Shown here piece after piece: positions 51,239-59,538 of a DNA stretch of 64,000 nt. The position numbers were made by a program, and so were the translations under genes. Numbering within the stretch: position 1 is the stretch's first letter; each line of letters opens with the position of its first letter. Source of the stretch: Rhodococcus sp. HNM0569 (GTDB taxonomy: Bacteria > Actinomycetota > Actinomycetes > Mycobacteriales > Mycobacteriaceae). The stretch is from positions 310,001 through 374,000 of the forward strand of contig NZ_JAASAE010000003.1 in NCBI RefSeq assembly GCF_012726205.1, in the 5' to 3' direction. The notes beneath the pieces are model-generated. The model had not been told where the DNA came from, searched no databases, and saw only the letters and a list, made by a program, of their open reading frames with translations.

Positions 51239-52330
51239 ATGACCAGCAGCATCGATGTGTCGCGGGCGAGCCAGCGTCTCGACGAGCAGCGCACTGTCTC
51301 GATCAGCCCGCTCACACCGCCTTCCGTCGTGCGCGCCGAGTACGAGCCGGACGACGTCGCCTCGGCGACGGTCCGCGCAGGGCGCGCGGCGACGGTCGAC
51401 ATCCTCGACGGAGTCGACGACCGTCTCATGGTCGTCGTCGGCCCGTGTTCGGTGCACGACCCCGTCGCCGCCGTCGACTACGCGCGTCGCCTCGCCGCGA
51501 AGGCCGACGATCTTCGTGACGACCTTCTCGTCGTGATGCGCGTGTACTTCGAGAAGCCGCGCACCGCCCTCGGATGGAAGGGCCTGCTCAACGATCCGCA
51601 CCTCGACGGCACGTTCGACATCAACAACGGTCTGCGCCTCGGACGCAAACTGCTGCTCGACATCTCGGGTCTCGGCTTGCCCACCGCATGCGAGTTCCTC
51701 GATCCCACGATCCCGCAGTACATCGCGGACCTCGTGACATACGGCGCGATCGGCGCGCGCACCGCCGCGAGCCAGGTGCACCGCCAGCTGTGCAGCGCGC
51801 TGTCGATGCCGGTGGGCATCAAGAACTCGACCGAGGGTGACGTGCAGGTCGCGGTGGACGGCTCGCGCGCCGCAGCCGCGAGCCACGTCTTCCCGGGCAC
51901 CGATCTCGACGGCAAGGCCGCGCTCATCCGCACCGCGGGCAATCCCGACTGCCACGTGATCCTGCGCGGCGGCACCGACGGCCCGAACTACGACGCGCAG
52001 ACCGTCGCCGACACGCTGGCCAGGCTCGGCAAGGCCGGACTTCCCGAGCGAGTGGTGGTGGACGCGAGCCACGGCAACAGCCGCAAGGACCACAACAAGC
52101 AGGTCGACGTCGTCACCGACATCGCCGTCCGGCTCGAGAACGGCGAACGCGGAGTGGTCGGGTTGATGCTCGAGAGCTTCCTCGAAGCGGGGCGCCAGGA
52201 GCTGACCCTCGGCGAGACGGACACGCTGACCTACGGGCAGTCGATCACCGACGCGTGCCTCGACTGGGCGACCACCGAGGCGCAGCTCGACCGGCTGGCC
52301 GAGGCGGTCCGCGCACGGCGCGCGCGCTGA
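51239..52330 (+). CDS. aroG: 3-deoxy-7-phosphoheptulonate synthase, class I (AroF/G/H type)
   Basis: A 363-residue class I DAHP synthase, first enzyme of the shikimate pathway. Motifs are VVVGPCSVHDP, RVYFEKPRTALGWKGLLNDP, GARTAASQVHR and VVDASHGNS. This class is distinct from the class II AroG of M. tuberculosis. It sits directly behind the aromatic leader peptide and attenuator. Confidence 0.95.
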   Translation: MTSSIDVSRASQRLDEQRTVSISPLTPPSVVRAEYEPDDVASATVRAGRAATVDILDGVDDRLMVVVGPCSVHDPVAAVDYARRLAAKADDLRDDLLVVMRVYFEKPRTALGWKGLLNDPHLDGTFDINNGLRLGRKLLLDISGLGLPTACEFLDPTIPQYIADLVTYGAIGARTAASQVHRQLCSALSMPVGIKNSTEGDVQVAVDGSRAAAASHVFPGTDLDGKAALIRTAGNPDCHVILRGGTDGPNYDAQTVADTLARLGKAGLPERVVVDASHGNSRKDHNKQVDVVTDIAVRLENGERGVVGLMLESFLEAGRQELTLGETDTLTYGQSITDACLDWATTEAQLDRLAEAVRARRAR

Positions 52331-52339
52331 CGGCCGCGG

Positions 52340-52987
52340 TCAGCGCACGCCGTGGGTGCGGAACTGCACGCTGATGCGCGGGCCGCACGGCTTCGTGCTC
52401 TTCGGAATGCAGTGCTCCCACGTGCGCTGACATGAGCCGCCCATGACGATGAGGTCGCCGTGCCCGAGCGCGAACCGCGACGTCTCGCCGCCGCCGCGTG
52501 GCCGCAACAGCAGCGGCCGCGCGCTGCCGAGCGACAGGATCGCGACCATCGTGTCCTCGGTGCGGCTGCGGCCGGTGTCGTCGCCGTGCCAGGCGACGCT
52601 GTCGGCCCCGTCGCGGTAGAAGCACAGGCCCGCTGTGACGAAGTCCTCGCCGAGTTCGGTGCGGTAGTGGGAGCTGAGCGCGTCCCGCGCGTCGTCGAGC
52701 AGCGGGTCGGGCAGTGGCGCGTGTTCGCCGTAGAACCGGACGAGGCGCGGCACGTCGACCACGCGGTCGTACATGCGTCTGCGTTCGGTGCGCCACGGCA
52801 CCACGTCCACGAGGGTGTCGAACAGGATGTCCGAGCCGGTCAGCCAGCCGGGCAGGACGTCGACCCACGCGCCGCGCGAGAGAACCGTGCGACGCGCGTG
52901 TGCGACCGGCCCGAATCGGACACCCTGACTCGCGTCGTCGAACAACGACGGCTGGAGGGCGGCGTGGTGTCGTGCCGGTGCGGTCAT
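52340..52987 (-). CDS. alkB: AlkB-like 2-oxoglutarate/Fe(II) DNA dealkylase
   Basis: A 215-residue dioxygenase with iron ligands in WHGDD (HxD) and a later histidine in WEHCIP, and the 2-oxoglutarate arginine region RISVQFR. It repairs alkylated bases by oxidative demethylation. Its promoter carries a near-perfect LexA box. Convergent with the DAHP synthase gene, 9 bp apart. Confidence 0.88.
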   Translation of the reverse strand: MTAPARHHAALQPSLFDDASQGVRFGPVAHARRTVLSRGAWVDVLPGWLTGSDILFDTLVDVVPWRTERRRMYDRVVDVPRLVRFYGEHAPLPDPLLDDARDALSSHYRTELGEDFVTAGLCFYRDGADSVAWHGDDTGRSRTEDTMVAILSLGSARPLLLRPRGGGETSRFALGHGDLIVMGGSCQRTWEHCIPKSTKPCGPRISVQFRTHGVR

Positions 52988-53008
52988 GCCGGTAGACTAC
53001 CCGATTGT

Positions 53009-53024
53009 TCGAACATGTGTTCGT
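53009..53024 (-). promoter_or_regulatory. LexA (SOS) box upstream of alkB
   Basis: TCGAACATGTGTTCGT matches the actinobacterial SOS box TCGAAC-N4-GTTCGA at all but the last base. It ends 22 bp from the alkB start codon. Confidence 0.8.
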
Positions 53025-53066
53025 CAAAGGTCGAAACTTGCCTGGTGAAGCTGCCTGGTGACGGCA

Positions 53067-53105
53067 CACGGAAGCGCCCGCGACGAGATCGCGGGCGCTT
53101 CCGTG
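53067..53105 (-). terminator. Terminator downstream of ectD
   Basis: A perfect 17-bp stem with a 5-nt loop (53067-53083 and 53089-53105), 51 bp past the ectD stop. Confidence 0.85.
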
Positions 53106-53118
53106 ATGCGTCGAGCCC

Positions 53119-53138
53119 ACGCAGCGGAACCGCTGCGT
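53119..53138 (-). terminator. Second hairpin after ectD
   Basis: ACGCAGCGG-AA-CCGCTGCGT, a perfect 9-bp dyad with a 2-nt loop just past the ectD stop and before the main terminator. Confidence 0.5.
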
Positions 53139-53155
53139 ACTCGAGAGGTGCAGAC

Positions 53156-54052
53156 TCAGCGCAACGGCGTGAAGTCGTGGCTGCCGAGGTAGTCCGGCCG
53201 CGGCGACGGCGCCGAGAACGGTTCGTCGAGAGTGTTCTCGACGCTGTTGAACACGATGAACAGGTTGGAGCGCGAGAACGGCGTGATGTTGCCGTTCGAG
53301 CCGTGAATCGCGTTCGAATCGAACAGCGTGGCGGAACCGGCCGGGCCCGTCATGATGTCGATCCCGTACTTGTTGGCCATACGCGTGAGCGTGTCCCGGT
53401 CGGGGGAGCCGGTGGGCGGCACGAGCGTGGTCAGCGACTGCTTGTAGTAGTCCTCGGGCGTCCTGCCCGCGCACGAGACCCACTCCTTGTGCGAGCCCGG
53501 CATGATCATGAGACCGCCGTTGTAGCCGTAGTTCTCGGTCAGCGCGATGGAAATGCTGGCCGCACGCGGCGCCGGCATGCCGTCCTCGGCGTGCCACGTC
53601 TCGAAATCCGAGTGCCAGTAGAACTGGCCGCCGCTGAAGCCCGGCTTGTAGTTGAGTCGCGACTGGTGGATGTACACGTCCGACCCGAGGATCTGGCGGG
53701 CCATGCCGAGAATCTCGGGCCGCCGGACGATCTCGTCGACCACCGGGCTGAGCCGGTGCACGTCGAACACGGAACGAACTGCGCCGTTACCGTTTTCGCG
53801 CACCACGCGCTCGTCGTGCCGGAGTTCTTCGGCACTCGCCAATCGAGTCATCTCGTCGACCAGCCGGAACACGTCCTGAGCCGGAACAATGGACTCCGTC
53901 GTGTGGAATCCGCGACGCTCGTACTCGAGCACCTCGTCCTTGCGGAGAGGGCCCTGCCGGGCGTCACCCCAGACCACCGGATCCTTTCGGACGGCGATGC
54001 TGCATTCTTCACGATCCCGCGTGGGGTACTTGTCGGCGACTGCCGTGCGCAT
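53156..54052 (-). CDS. ectD: Ectoine hydroxylase EctD
   Basis: A 298-residue Fe(II)/2-oxoglutarate dioxygenase. The ectoine-hydroxylase core is clear: LNYKPGFSGGQFYWHSDFETWHAEDGMP with the HxD iron ligands, then a late histidine in SNAIHGSNGN and the SRSNLFIVFNS block. It turns ectoine into 5-hydroxyectoine. No ectA, ectB or ectC lies in the window, so ectoine must be made elsewhere or imported. Confidence 0.93.
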   Translation of the reverse strand: MRTAVADKYPTRDREECSIAVRKDPVVWGDARQGPLRKDEVLEYERRGFHTTESIVPAQDVFRLVDEMTRLASAEELRHDERVVRENGNGAVRSVFDVHRLSPVVDEIVRRPEILGMARQILGSDVYIHQSRLNYKPGFSGGQFYWHSDFETWHAEDGMPAPRAASISIALTENYGYNGGLMIMPGSHKEWVSCAGRTPEDYYKQSLTTLVPPTGSPDRDTLTRMANKYGIDIMTGPAGSATLFDSNAIHGSNGNITPFSRSNLFIVFNSVENTLDEPFSAPSPRPDYLGSHDFTPLR

Positions 54053-54445
54053 ATCTCGTGCTTCACCCTTTCGGACTCGACAACGGTTACATCCTCCGAC
54101 GTTCCCACTGGTCGTCCCCGAATGCAACCGATCCGGCGAAGTCGAAATCGGCCCGTGTCGCGCCGCGTGCAGGCGTGCGAATCGGCCGTGCGGCGCCCGG
54201 AGGCGATGGCAGCGGGAGGTCCTGGCGCGACCGTATCGCACGGGCGCGTCGCGGTGGGGTGGTCCACCGATGTGCAGGCACGGCCGACGGTCCAGCCGCG
54301 CGCGACTGGACAGTTCACCCGGGCCAGCCGCGCGCGACTGGACAGTTCCCCCGGGCCAGCCGCGCGCGACTGGACAGTTCACCCGGGCCAGCCGCGCGCG
54401 ACTGGACCGCGACACCTCGGGGGGGCGCCCCGGCACGGTGGCAGC
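54053..54445. other. 393-bp region between ectD and lysE
   Basis: Divergent promoter region. It carries the 32-bp minisatellite in its lysE-proximal part. No gene is seen. Confidence 0.6.
54293..54407. repeat. 32-bp tandem repeat, 3.6 copies
   Basis: Copies begin at 54293, 54325, 54357 and 54389 (the last 19 bp long). The unit contains a near-palindrome CCAGCCGCGCGCGACTGG and the segment AGTTCACCCGGGC; only one base differs in the second copy. There are no unique spacers, so this is a minisatellite and not CRISPR. It ends 38 bp before the lysE start. Confidence 0.93.
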
Positions 54446-55084
54446 ATGATCGACTCTTCCGCGGCGCTCGCGATGGCGCTCCTCTCGCTCGGCATGGTGC
54501 TCACGCCGGGTCCGAACATGCTGTACCTGTTGTCCCGCACGGTCTCTCAGGGAACCCGTGCGGGCCTCGTCTCGCTCGGTGGCGTCGCGGCAGGGTTCGC
54601 GTGCTACCTCGTGGCGGCGACGGCGGGATCGAGCGCGCTGTTCGCAGCCGTCCCCGTCGCCTACGACCTGCTGCGCGTCGCCGGCGTGTGCTATCTGGCG
54701 TGGCTGGCATGGAAGACTGTGCGCGGCACCGTCGACCCGGTGAACGACGGGGCGGTGGAAGAGCATTCGCGCACGCGGCTGTTCGCATCGGGCCTCGTCA
54801 CCAACCTGCTCAACCCGAAGATCGCGTTGATGTACCTGGCGGTGATCCCACAGTTCGTCGACACGGCGGGCGCGGTGTGGGCGCAGAGCCTTGCGCTCGG
54901 CTCGGTCCAGATCGGCGTCGCACTCGTGGGCAATGCCTCGATCGTGTTCGCCGCCGGAACGGTCGCGCGAGCATTACGGGCGCGACCGGCATGGCAGCGG
55001 CTGCAGCGCCGGCTCACCGCCACTGCACTCGGCACGGCGGCGGTGTTCCTGGCGTCGGACCGCACGAGGCCCGGGGCCGCCTGA
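54446..55084 (+). CDS. LysE/RhtB-family amino acid exporter
   Basis: A 212-residue protein with the LysE pattern: TPGPNMLYLLSRTVSQGTRAGLVSLGGVAAG, LRVAGVCYLAWLAWKTVR and NLLNPKIALMYLAVIPQFV. Six helices. It exports an amino acid or analogue; the substrate is unknown. Convergent with the AraC gene. Confidence 0.9.
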   Translation: MIDSSAALAMALLSLGMVLTPGPNMLYLLSRTVSQGTRAGLVSLGGVAAGFACYLVAATAGSSALFAAVPVAYDLLRVAGVCYLAWLAWKTVRGTVDPVNDGAVEEHSRTRLFASGLVTNLLNPKIALMYLAVIPQFVDTAGAVWAQSLALGSVQIGVALVGNASIVFAAGTVARALRARPAWQRLQRRLTATALGTAAVFLASDRTRPGAA

Positions 55085-55093
55085 GCGAGTGTG

Positions 55094-56104
55094 TCAGCGA
55101 TACGAACTGGGTGTCGTGCCGGTCCAGCGCTTGAACGCGCGGCGGAAGGCGCTCGGTTCGGAGAAGCCGAGCCGTCGCGACAGCACCTCGACGCTCTCGC
55201 CGCGCCCCAGTGCGGCAGTCGCGGTGTCGCGCAACACCTCCTCGCGGATCTGGTTGAGCGACGTGCCGTCCTGACGCAGGAGCCGCCGCAGGTGCGGCAC
55301 GCTGATCGACAGCGTCTCCGCGATCTCCTCCGCGGTGGACGTACGGCCCTTGACTCCGTGCTCGAGCACGCGTCGTACCTGTGCCGCAGCGGTGCTGTCG
55401 TAGTCGCGCTCGGAGAGCAGTTGTGTCGGCGAGCGTCGCAGATACTCCTCGAGAGTGTCCTCGGTCTGGATGATGGGTGCCCGCAGGATCACGCTGTCGA
55501 ATTCGAGTGCCGGATACTTGCAGCCGAATGTGACCGGGGCGCCGAAGATGTGGTCGTAGTTGCTCGCCAACTGCGGAACAGGCTGCGGAAAAGGAAGTTC
55601 CACCGCGTGCAGCTGGACACGACGACCGATCAGCCACGCGGCGAAACGGTGCAGCAGGATCAGCAGGAAGTCGGTGATGACGCGGGTTGCCTCGAGCGCG
55701 TCCTCGGACTCGTCGACCGGATCCATCACGATGGTGATGCGCGTGGTGCGTTCCTTCGGCTCCACCTGCAACATCGGAAGCGCGGGTAGCGCGCGCATCA
55801 CGTCGGACATGCGGACGAGTGCCGAACGCAGGTCGGGGGAGTGGATGAGGGTCAGGCACACCACGCGGAAGGTGCCGCGCCGCACCGGTGCCGAGGCGAG
55901 GCCGAACAGTTCGTCGTCGGTGACGGCCCACACGTTCTGCGTGAACGCGGTCACCTGGGCCGGGGTGAGCCGGGTCAGCGGGTCGGCCAGCTGTGCGTCC
56001 GTGATGCCTGCCGCGTGGGCCGCGTCGTCGAGATCGACCCCGCGGCGGCGTGACAACGCAAGCGCGCGACGCACGAAGTCGGCCGGGATGATGCGCTCGG
56101 TCAC
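55094..56104 (-). CDS. AraC-family regulator (Arabinose_bd/OruR type)
   Basis: A 336-residue regulator. A long N-terminal Arabinose_bd-type domain (about 20-210) is followed by two helix-turn-helix motifs (EEIAETLSISVPHLRRLLRQDG and SVEVLSRRLGFSEPSAFRRAFKRWTG, ending TTPSSYR). It lies 2 bp downstream of dapC on the same strand. The target is unknown; lysE and dapC are candidates. Confidence 0.87.
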   Translation of the reverse strand: MTERIIPADFVRRALALSRRRGVDLDDAAHAAGITDAQLADPLTRLTPAQVTAFTQNVWAVTDDELFGLASAPVRRGTFRVVCLTLIHSPDLRSALVRMSDVMRALPALPMLQVEPKERTTRITIVMDPVDESEDALEATRVITDFLLILLHRFAAWLIGRRVQLHAVELPFPQPVPQLASNYDHIFGAPVTFGCKYPALEFDSVILRAPIIQTEDTLEEYLRRSPTQLLSERDYDSTAAAQVRRVLEHGVKGRTSTAEEIAETLSISVPHLRRLLRQDGTSLNQIREEVLRDTATAALGRGESVEVLSRRLGFSEPSAFRRAFKRWTGTTPSSYR

Positions 56105-56106
56105 GG

Positions 56107-57285
56107 TCAGGCTCCCCGCAGCGCCTTCAGTCGCCGCGCCGCATCGGCGAGGACGTCGTCACGCTTGCAGAATGCGAAGCGCACCATGTGGTTCCATCGA
56201 CCCGGGTGGTCGGTGAACGCGGCGAGCGGCACCGCGGCGACGCCGACACGTTCGGGCAGCGACCGGCAGAAGGCGTCGCCGTCGTCTTCCCCGAGCGGAC
56301 CGATGTCGGCGCAGAGGAAGTACGTGCCGCCGCCGGACATGACGCGCAGTCCCGCGTCGGAGAGCGCGCCGTGCAGGATGTCGCGCTTGCGGGCGAGGTC
56401 GTCGCGCAGCGCCGCGACCCACGGCATCTCGTGTCGCAACGCGTGCGCGACGGCCGGCTGCAACGCCGAGCCCGCCGTGAACGACATGAACTGCTTGGCC
56501 GCGCGCACTCCCGCCACGAGCTCTGCGGGCCCGCAGGCCCACCCGATCTTCCAGCCGGTGACGCTGAACGTCTTGCCCGCGCTCGAGACCGTGACGGTGC
56601 GCTCGCGCATGCCGGGCAACTGGGCGAGCGGAACGTGGGGGCGGTCGAAGGTGAGGTGTTCGTACACCTCGTCGCTGAGCACGATCAGGTCGTGTTCGAC
56701 GGCGATCTCGGCGATCGCGCGCAACTCGTCGTCGGTGTAGACCGCGCCGGTCGGATTGTGCGGCGTGTTCACTACGAGCATCGCAGTCCGGTCGGTGACC
56801 GCCGCACGGAGCGAATCGACGTCGAGCGCGAAGCCGTCGCCGTCGGTGACCATCGTGGCCGTGCGCCGCGTCGCGCCTGCCATCGCGACAGCCGCCGCGT
56901 ACGAGTCGTAGTACGGCTCGATCAGCACGACTTCGCTGCCGGGCTCGACGAGGCCGACGATCGCGGCGGCGATCGCCTCGGTGGCACCGACCGTCACGAG
57001 GACCTCGTCGTCGGGATCCGACTCGATGCCGTACCGCAGTGCCCGATCGGCAGCGATCGCCTCGCGCAGTTCCGGGACACCCGGCCCGGGTGCGTACTGG
57101 TTCCGGCCGTCGTGGATCGCGTGGCATGCGGCGTCGAGCAGAGACGCGGGACCGTCCGTGTCGGGGAAGCCCTGCCCCAGGTTGATCGCGCCCGTCCGCG
57201 TCGCGAGCGCCGTCATCTCGGCGAAGATCGTGGACGTGAACGGCCGCAGCCGCGTGACCGTGCGGGAGGACGGCGATTCGGACAT
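56107..57285 (-). CDS. dapC: N-succinyldiaminopimelate aminotransferase DapC
   Basis: A 392-residue class I PLP aminotransferase. It closely follows M. tuberculosis Rv0858c (DapC) as I recall it: VTRLRPFTSTIFAEMTALA, INLGQGFPDTDGP, VTVGATEAIAAA, PHNPTGAVY and the PLP lysine in SSAGKTFSVTGWK (Lys238). It acts in lysine and meso-diaminopimelate synthesis. Confidence 0.88.
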   Translation of the reverse strand: MSESPSSRTVTRLRPFTSTIFAEMTALATRTGAINLGQGFPDTDGPASLLDAACHAIHDGRNQYAPGPGVPELREAIAADRALRYGIESDPDDEVLVTVGATEAIAAAIVGLVEPGSEVVLIEPYYDSYAAAVAMAGATRRTATMVTDGDGFALDVDSLRAAVTDRTAMLVVNTPHNPTGAVYTDDELRAIAEIAVEHDLIVLSDEVYEHLTFDRPHVPLAQLPGMRERTVTVSSAGKTFSVTGWKIGWACGPAELVAGVRAAKQFMSFTAGSALQPAVAHALRHEMPWVAALRDDLARKRDILHGALSDAGLRVMSGGGTYFLCADIGPLGEDDGDAFCRSLPERVGVAAVPLAAFTDHPGRWNHMVRFAFCKRDDVLADAARRLKALRGA

Positions 57286-57353
57286 AAGTGCAGGGTAGTC
57301 GGCCTCCGGCGGTGCAGGGCCGTCGGTGCGCCTGCGGTGGACGACCGGGTGGT

Positions 57354-57383
57354 TTCCGCTGGGCAGCGCGTTACCAGTACTGT
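57354..57383 (+). promoter_or_regulatory. Putative promoter of the DUF4178-SpeE operon
   Basis: TTCCGC (57354-57359) and TACTGT (57378-57383) are spaced by 18 bp and lie 78 bp before the first gene. Confidence 0.35.
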
Positions 57384-57460
57384 CGGCGTCCGGGGTGGGG
57401 ACGTGCGGCCCATCCGACGCGCCCGGCGCGGGCGTGTGACGCGGAGGCGAGGGGACACGG

Positions 57461-58057
57461 ATGACCGTTCTGACAATCGTGATCGTGCTGGTCGTGGTGA
57501 TCGGCGTCGTCGTATTCGTGCTCGCCCGCAGCCGCGGGTCGAACCCGGCGCCCGCACCGCGCCGGGACCCGCTCGCCGACTATCCCGAGGCCTACGACCC
57601 GTACAAGATCGGCGTCGGCGACATCATCACGTACGCGGGCATCGATCACGTCGTGCGCGGCACCATCACGCTGAACGAAGACGGCTACGTGTGGCACGAG
57701 CACCTGCTCGACGGCTCGACCGGCAAGCGGTGGCTCACGGTCGAGAACGACGAGGGTGATCTCGACATGACGCTGTGGATGCGTCGCGAGGGCACCGGGC
57801 TCGAGCCGGAGGGAGACGTCGTGCTCGACGACCGCGTGTACCGCCGGATCGAACGCGGCACCGCGCAGTTCACCGCCGAAGGCACCACGGGCACCGCGCC
57901 GTCCGGCACGGTCGACTACGCGGACTACGAGACGAGCGACAAGACCGGACTGCTCGCGTTCGAGCGGTGGGCCCGCACGCAGTCGTGGGAGGTGTCGACC
58001 GGCCGCACGGTCCTACGGGGCGAGCTGTCGGTGATCCATTCGGGCCCGCCGCAGTGA
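57461..58057 (+). CDS. DUF4178 membrane-anchored protein
   Basis: A 198-residue protein with one N-terminal helix (residues 3-23) and a DUF4178 beta-rich domain (YKIGVGDIITYAGIDHVVRGTI, WHEHLLDGSTGKRWLTVEND). It corresponds to Rv2597. First of five tightly linked genes ending in a SpeE-like gene. Function unknown. Confidence 0.82.
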   Translation: MTVLTIVIVLVVVIGVVVFVLARSRGSNPAPAPRRDPLADYPEAYDPYKIGVGDIITYAGIDHVVRGTITLNEDGYVWHEHLLDGSTGKRWLTVENDEGDLDMTLWMRREGTGLEPEGDVVLDDRVYRRIERGTAQFTAEGTTGTAPSGTVDYADYETSDKTGLLAFERWARTQSWEVSTGRTVLRGELSVIHSGPPQ

Positions 58058-58572
58058 CTCTGCGCCGGCTCGAGATCGAGCCGCGCGACGTCGCGGCGAG
58101 TGCGCTCGGCCTCGTTCTCGGAAACTCCACGGCCACACCGCTCGTCGAGACGACAGTGGCCGATCGAGCGGGCCGCGCCGTGGTGCTCGGTGTGCTCGGA
58201 GCTTCGCACGTCGTCCGTGTGCACGGCGAGGGCGGCGGATCGGGTGCGCCTGTGCTCGTCGAAGAGGTGTCGTGCGACGCGCTCGCGCGGGGCGGCGAAC
58301 CGCTTCCGCGCACGAAGGCCGCCGGTGCCTACCGCTTCACGTCGCAGATCCGGTCGGTCGAACCGGACGCATTCGCCGAGACCGCAGCCGAACTCCGGGC
58401 GAGGGCCACGGACGACGCCTGGGTGTGCGGCGCCTTCCCCGGCGACGACGCGCTCACCGCGCTCACCGCCACGATCGCAGCGGACGGCGAACTCCGCTGG
58501 CAGACGTGGCACCTGTATCCGCAACCGACAGGAGGGGACATCGTGACGACGCACAGCAGGTGGGCACCGTGA
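58054..58572 (+). CDS. DUF2617 family protein
   Basis: A 172-residue soluble protein (Rv2598-like). It ends WQTWHLYPQPTGGDIVTTHSRW, a conserved-looking tail. GTG start overlaps the previous stop (GTGA), and its own stop overlaps the next start. Function unknown. Confidence 0.8.
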   Translation: MTLRRLEIEPRDVAASALGLVLGNSTATPLVETTVADRAGRAVVLGVLGASHVVRVHGEGGGSGAPVLVEEVSCDALARGGEPLPRTKAAGAYRFTSQIRSVEPDAFAETAAELRARATDDAWVCGAFPGDDALTALTATIAADGELRWQTWHLYPQPTGGDIVTTHSRWAP

Positions 58573-58973
58573 AGCGGGTGTGCGCGGTGAGCGCACTGGC
58601 GCTCGTCGCGCTCCTCGCCACCGCGTGCGGCAGTCAGGTGCGCGGCTACATCGACGACACCTACACCCTCACGAACACCTCCGGCGACACCGCCACCTAC
58701 TCGTCGCGCGACCCGATCGGCACCACCGTGGCCTCCATCGTCGGTAAGAAGGCGCCCGCCGCACGCAAGGCCGACGGCGGCAACGAATACCTGCGCTACG
58801 ACGACGACATCGTGACCGTCAGTGCTGCCGCGGGCGGCGGCAGCACGATCCGCGTCGAGGACATCGACGGCAATTACCGCAGTGGCGGTTTCGCCTACCT
58901 CGGCCCGGGCTTCACGCCCGGGTCACCTGCGGGCGGCTCCGCGGGCAGCGGCGGCAGCGGAAGCGCGAAGTAG
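58569..58973 (+). CDS. DUF4247 lipoprotein
   Basis: A 134-residue lipoprotein: signal peptide with lipobox LLATAC, then YSSRDPIGTTVASIVGKK and EYLRYDDDIVTV, and a Gly/Ser tail. Rv2599-like. GTG start overlaps the DUF2617 stop. Confidence 0.82.
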   Translation: MKRVCAVSALALVALLATACGSQVRGYIDDTYTLTNTSGDTATYSSRDPIGTTVASIVGKKAPAARKADGGNEYLRYDDDIVTVSAAAGGGSTIRVEDIDGNYRSGGFAYLGPGFTPGSPAGGSAGSGGSGSAK

Positions 58974-59038
58974 CCCGGGAGAGCCGACACACCCGATACG
59001 AAATCAGGGCCCCACCGATACGACATTCAGGAGAACAC

Positions 59039-59509
59039 GTGAACACGACCGTGCTGGCCGCGGCAACCGAACTCGGGCGAGTCGACATCGGCGAGGTCGC
59101 CGGGGGAGTCCTCGGCACGCTCGCGTACTTCGTCGTCGGGCTCCTCGTCCTCAGCGGCGGCTTCCTGGTACTCGACGTCCTGACGCCGGGCAATCTGCGC
59201 CACCAGGTGTACGTCGACAAGAACCCCAATGCCGCGATCATCCTGGGCGCCAACCATCTCGCGCTCGCGATCGTCGTCGTCACCGCGATCTGGACCAGTT
59301 CCGACGGGTTCGCACAGGGCCTCGTGGATTCCGCGGTCTACGGCCTGGTCGGGGTCATCCTGCAGGCCATCGCGCTCGCCGGGATGAATCTGGTCCTGCC
59401 CGGTCGGCTCGTCGAGCTCGTAGGCGAGACGAAGATGTGCGGCGCCGCGTGGGCCGTCGGCACCACGCTCGTGGCGATCGGCCTCGTCAACGCCGCAGCG
59501 CTGTCTTGA
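59039..59509 (+). CDS. DUF350 membrane protein
   Basis: A 156-residue protein with four helices and the DUF350 block FLVLDVLTPGNLRHQVYVDKNPNAAIILGANHLALAIV. Rv2600-like. DUF350 proteins often accompany membrane aminopropyltransferases. The GTG start follows AGGAG. Confidence 0.85.
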   Translation: MNTTVLAAATELGRVDIGEVAGGVLGTLAYFVVGLLVLSGGFLVLDVLTPGNLRHQVYVDKNPNAAIILGANHLALAIVVVTAIWTSSDGFAQGLVDSAVYGLVGVILQAIALAGMNLVLPGRLVELVGETKMCGAAWAVGTTLVAIGLVNAAALS

Positions 59510-59538
59510 CGGTCGCTCTGCCCGAACGGGCCGCCGCC

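Noticed and set aside
54293-54407. CRISPR array
   Set aside because: Repeats are directly adjacent with no unique spacers, and no cas genes are present.
59506-59538. TTG start of the SpeE-like gene overlapping the DUF350 stop
   Set aside because: Possible by analogy with the GTGA overlaps in this operon, but TTG is rare and the ATG at 59539 keeps the first helix intact; left as an alternative.
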